Shown here in pieces: positions 60,144-64,000 of a DNA stretch of 64,000 nt. The position numbers were made by a program, and so were the translations under genes. The notes under the pieces were generated by a model, which saw only the letters and a list, made by a program, of their open reading frames with translations, was not told the origin of the DNA and made no database searches. How positions within the stretch are numbered: the stretch's first letter is position 1; every line of letters starts with the position of its first letter. Source of the stretch: Nematostella vectensis (Eukaryota; Cnidaria; Anthozoa; Actiniaria; Edwardsiidae); the NCBI RefSeq assembly GCF_932526225.1, contig NC_064044.1:315001-379000 (forward strand). The letters are read 5' to 3'.

Positions 60144-62148
60144 TTATTGATTATATGTATTCAATTTGTTCCTAGGAAGTTAACAAAAAACACAAAGCAA
60201 AGAGTTTGAGGAAGTAAACAAGTATGTGAACTTTAATGTTCTATTTGAAGGGGTGCATTTTGTACAGGGAAGCATACATAGAATGCTTAACTGGTGGAGA
60301 GGGAAGAGGTAAAAGTTTATTGAGCATAATTTCAACAATAGCAGGGGGAAGAGAGGGGCACTCTCTTCATACAATATTGCAGTTGTTACCTATTATTAAA
60401 TAAGTTTGTAACATGTCTTTGTTTATTAAGCAAGGTCTATTTCTGAGACAAGCAAACTCAAGTAAGGCTGTTGAAATAACAGGTGAGTGTTAAAAGAAAA
60501 ACAATTATCTGATTAGAAAACTACTGTAGATTCCTTTGCACCAAAATAAGAACAAACTTCATTTTGTTTGTTATTTATGAGGAACGAGATGAGCTCTACA
60601 AAGCCATAAAGAAATATGTATTGCTCATCTAAATTATACAAGTTAATAATAATATTAAAACAGAACTACTGTAAGTAATTAGAGTGGTTTTCATTAACCC
60701 GTGAAACAAAGTGTGATAGTTAAACGGTAATAGTTAGTAAAACACAAAAAAGTACAATAGAATCAGATCACCACAAAGTGTAATACGCTAAAGCGTAGTT
60801 CACGGGTTAATGAAGGTTTTGACATTTCAACCTTAAATCCACATGAAAGTAATGCCTAATATCGAGTGCAATAAAGTAAGTGTTTTGAAGTCAAGTTGTT
60901 TTCTGTTAGTAGGAAAAAAATATTCTAAATAATAGTAATCATAGCTATGGTCACCACTTACACATATAGAACTTGTAATGAAAAGAAAGTAAAAAATATA
61001 TATATATATGCATTCAAACAACAGAATTGCATGATAACCTTGAATATATTGAATAAAGGACTGCAAAAAAACATCTTTTGTACTAGTTGATTGAATTGAC
61101 CCTTGGCTATTTTTAGCTGAATTCCCCTCCCCCTCTAAAAAGAAAATAATAATAATAATAATAGAACAAAACTAAAAAGACAACAAACATAACAGAGACC
61201 CCCACCAACAATTTTGATTTTTTTTACTTTCCTTTAAAAGGGGAGTGTCATGGTTAAGAGATTTGCAATAGCTCTAGAGCCCTGACACAATGAACTTCAG
61301 TGAAATTCTAATACTGACATATGAGCTTTTGGTACATGTGGGAGACTTTAAACAAAACAAAACAAATGACCACAAACTGTCAATTAACATAGTTTTCAAT
61401 ATAATATTGCATATTATTTAATAAGGTATTCACAGCTTTTAAAAAGTTCAACTGTTTGTTGACACTTAAAAGCCTACAATAATCACTGACTCTAGACATG
61501 CGCAGTACTATGCTGCTGCCCCTTTAAAGTAAAATACACTTTACTTAGTCAGCGTAGACAAAATTGCGGATTTTGTCAATATTCTAATATGAAGATGTCA
61601 ATATTCTCCCCCCTTACGTCTTTATTTCTATTTATTTTATGATTTTCACATGATACCAAAACAGCGTCTTTTTTCTTCGCTAATTTGATGTTATGTACAC
61701 AATAAAAGAGATGCGCCCGTGGGCATGGCGAGTCCCCAAGGGACCCAAGACGCCCAAATAGACCTCTATTTTTTGTCATCCACAATCTCGGCGAGCTGTG
61801 CGTGGCGTAACCGTATTACAGGCCTGGGATCCTGGTTATTGTCCTCACCATTAATGCGCGGGTTGGGATAACCTTGCAAGAGTGTTGTACAGCATATTCG
61901 CTCGGAAATATCGGTGCTTGGGGCCTTCGGGTTCTTTACAGCCTTCCGTAAAAGCCTTGTGCTGCCATACCGATTGGGTAATCCGTATGTATGGTTTCCG
62001 TTTTGTTCTTCAGACCGGGTTCGATCCCAGGCCAATGGGCTTTTTTTTTTAGTTCGTTTTTTTTTCTTTGTGCTGGACCCCCTTAATCCTGATAGGTTTT
62101 GCGCAAAAATAATAAAAAAAAGTGAGTTTGCAAAATAAGCTTGCTAGA
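60144..62148 (+). repeat. Array unit 31 (2,005 bp)
   Basis: TTAA element at 60694-60810. Carries a cluster of C to A (or G to T) changes between about 60835 and 61090 that no other unit shares. The right half is of the unit 16/22/23 type (GATGTTATGTAC). Confidence 0.97.
61803..62044 (+). ncRNA. Small-RNA candidate, unit 31
   Basis: CCTCACC variant; otherwise consensus. Confidence 0.35.
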
Positions 62149-64000
62149 TTTATTGATTATATGTATTCAATTTGTTCCTAGGAAGTTAACAAAAAACACA
62201 AAGCAAAGAGTTTAAGGAAGTAAACAAGTATGTGAACTTTAATGTTCTATTTGAAGGGGTGCATTTTGTACAGGGAAGCATACATAGAATGCTTAACTGG
62301 TGGAGAGGGAAGAGGTAAAAGTTTATTTAGCATAATTTCAACAATAGCAGGGGGAAGAGAGGGGCACTCTCTTCATACAATATTTCAGTTGTTACCTATT
62401 ATTAAATAAGTTTGTAACATGTCTTTGTTTATTAAGCAAGGTCTATTTCTGAGACAAGCAAACTCAAGTAAGGCTGTTGAAATAACAGGTGAGTGTTAAA
62501 AGAAAAACAATTATCTGATTAGAAAACTACTGTAGATTCCTTTGCACCAAAATAAGAACAAACTTCATTTTGTTTGTTATTTATGAGGAACGAGATGAGC
62601 TCTACAAAGCCATAAAGAAATATGTATTGCTCATCTAAATTATACAAGTAAATAATAATATTAAAAAAGAACTACTGTAAGTAATTAGAGTGGTTTTCAT
62701 TAACCCGTGAAACAAAGTGTGATAGTTAAACGGTAATAGTTAGTAAAACACAAAAAAGTACAATAGAATCAGATCACCACAAAGTGTAATACGCTAAAGC
62801 GTAGTTCACGGTTTAATGAAGGTTTTGACATTTCAACCTTACATCCACATGAAAGTAATGCCTAATATCGAGTGCCCTACAGTAAGTGTTTTGCAGTCAA
62901 GTTGTTTTCTGTTAGTAGGTACAAAAATATTCTAAATAATAGTAATCATAGCTATGGTCACCACTTACACATATAGAACTTGTAATGAAAAGAAAGAAAC
63001 AAAATATATATATATGCAGTCAAACAACAGAATTGCATGATAACCTTGAATATATTGAATAAAGGACTGCAAAAAAACATCTTTTGTACTAGTTGCTTGA
63101 ATTGACCCTTGGCTATTTTTAGCTGAATTCCCCTCCCCCTCTAAAAAAGAAAATAATAATAATAATAGAACAAAACTAAAAAGACAACAAACATAACAGA
63201 GACCCCCACCAACAATTTTGATTTTTTTTTACTTTCCTTTAAAAGTTGAGTGTCATGGTTAAGAGATTTGCAATAGCTCTAGAGCCCTGACACAATGAAC
63301 TTCAGTGAAATTCTAATACTGACTTATGAGCTTTTGGTACATGTGGGAGACTTTAAACAAAACAAAACAAATGACCACAAACTGTCAATTAACATAGTTT
63401 TCAATATAATATTGCATATTATTTAATAAGGTATTCACAGCTTTTAAAAAGTTCAACTGTTTGTTGACACTTAAAAGCCTACAATAATCACTGACTCTAG
63501 ACATGTGCAGTACTATGCTGCTGCCCCTTTAAAGTAAAATACACTTTACTTAGTCAGCGTAGACAAAATTGAGGATTTTGTCAATATCCTAATATGAAGA
63601 TGTCAATATTCTCCCCCCTTACGTCTTTATTTCTATTTATTTTATGATTTTTACATGATACCAAAACAGCGTCTTTTTTCTTCGCTAATTTGATGTCATG
63701 TACACAATAAAAGAGATGCGCCCGTGCGCATGGCGAGTCCCCAAGGGACCCAAGACGCCCAAATAGACCTCTATTTTTTGTCATCCACAATCTCGGCGAG
63801 CTGTGCGTGGCGTAACCGTATTACAGGCCTGGGATCCTGGTTATTGTCCTCCCCATTAATGCGCGGGTTGGGATAACCTTGCAAGAGTGTTGTACAGCAT
63901 ATTCGCTCGGAAATATCGGTGCTTGGGGCCTTCGGGTTCTTTACAGCCTTCCGTAAAAGCCTTGTGCTGCCATACCGATTGGGTAATCCGTATGTATGGT
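62149..64000 (+). repeat. Array unit 32 (partial, 1,852 bp)
   Basis: Cut by the window end inside the small-RNA candidate. TTAA element at 62700-62816. Unit 17/24 type (GG to TT at 63246-63247, AATATCCTAATATG). Private CATGTGCAG and ATTGAGGATTTT in the promoter-like zone. Confidence 0.97.
63808..64000 (+). ncRNA. Small-RNA candidate, unit 32 (cut by window end)
   Basis: Box A-like motif and 5' stem arm present; the window ends within the CCATAC hairpin, before box B. Confidence 0.3.

Larger units (their letters stand above)
1..64000. repeat. Tandem array of 32 copies of a ~2.0-kb unit (satellite-like)
   Basis: The same anchor (TTATTGATTATATG) recurs at 1, 2009, 4015, 6024, 8032 and so on to 62149, always in the same orientation, giving 31 full units of 1,998-2,012 bp and one unit cut at 64000. 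Units differ by scattered substitutions and by small indels, mostly in A/T tracts. Nothing unique lies between them, and the array runs off both ends, so its true length is unknown. The unit is long for a simple satellite and carries an ordered set of motifs (exon-like segment, TTAA element, promoter-like zone, two foldable GC-rich blocks), so it resembles a tandemly amplified small-RNA gene unit as much as a structural satellite. No transposase, reverse transcriptase or rRNA is encoded. Confidence 0.98.

Noticed and set aside
1-64000. CRISPR array or prokaryotic repeat region
   Set aside because: Units are 2 kb, contiguous and without spacers; no cas-like gene or prokaryotic gene structure.
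1-64000. Array as a pure assembly artefact
   Set aside because: Units carry many private and subfamily variants in a consistent order, which simple mis-assembly does not create. Exact copy number and the nearly identical runs (13-15, 22-23, 29-30) could still be affected.
1-64000. Autonomous transposon repeated in tandem
   Set aside because: No open frame beyond about 126 codons and no transposase or reverse-transcriptase motif in any frame; the unit has no terminal repeats at its own ends.

Overview
The whole 64 kb window is one head-to-tail tandem array. A unit of about 2.0 kb (1,998-2,012 bp) is repeated 32 times in the same orientation: 31 complete copies and a last copy cut by the window end. 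No unique sequence interrupts or flanks it. I find no protein-coding gene, rRNA, canonical tRNA, CRISPR array or prokaryotic signal. AT-rich sequence, A/T and ATA microsatellites, a TTAA-flanked terminal-inverted-repeat insertion, consensus splice-like sites and a Pol III B-box-like motif point to a eukaryotic nuclear genome, probably an animal. The species cannot be named from the sequence. Units are numbered 1-32 from the left, each starting at the TTATTGATTATATG anchor.

Layout of one unit (coordinates of unit 1). 1-32: AT-rich end with an acceptor-like TTGTTCCTAG. 33-339: an exon-like segment closed by CAG/GTGAGT. 551-667: a 117-bp TTAA-CCCGTGAA...TTCACGGG-TTAA element that looks like a piggyBac-type MITE. 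668-1355: AT-rich filler with TA and ATA microsatellites. 1356-1466: a promoter-like zone with a TGCGCA motif, two short inverted repeats and a 12-bp direct repeat. 1570-1633: a GC-rich block of three hairpins ending in a T6 run. 1662-1909: a GC-rich, highly foldable stretch with an A-box-like motif, an exact B-box match (GGTTCGATCCC), an 11-bp stem joining its ends and a T9-T10 run. The last is the best candidate for function: a Pol III type 2 small RNA of roughly 240-260 nt that I cannot assign to a known family.

The array has visible higher-order history. Units 8-9 and 10-11 are a duplicated dimer. Units 18-21 repeat the order of units 6, 10, 11 and 12. The pair types 16-17, 23-24 and 31-32 recur. 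Units 13-15, 22-23 and 29-30 are very recent duplicates, and units 28-30 form a diverged group. Several units are hybrids whose switch points can be bracketed. Substitutions between units include a striking number of adjacent double changes, notably GG to TT and CC to AA.

All functional readings (small RNA, MITE, exon, promoter) are inferences from motifs and base pairing. The repeat organisation itself is read directly from the sequence.
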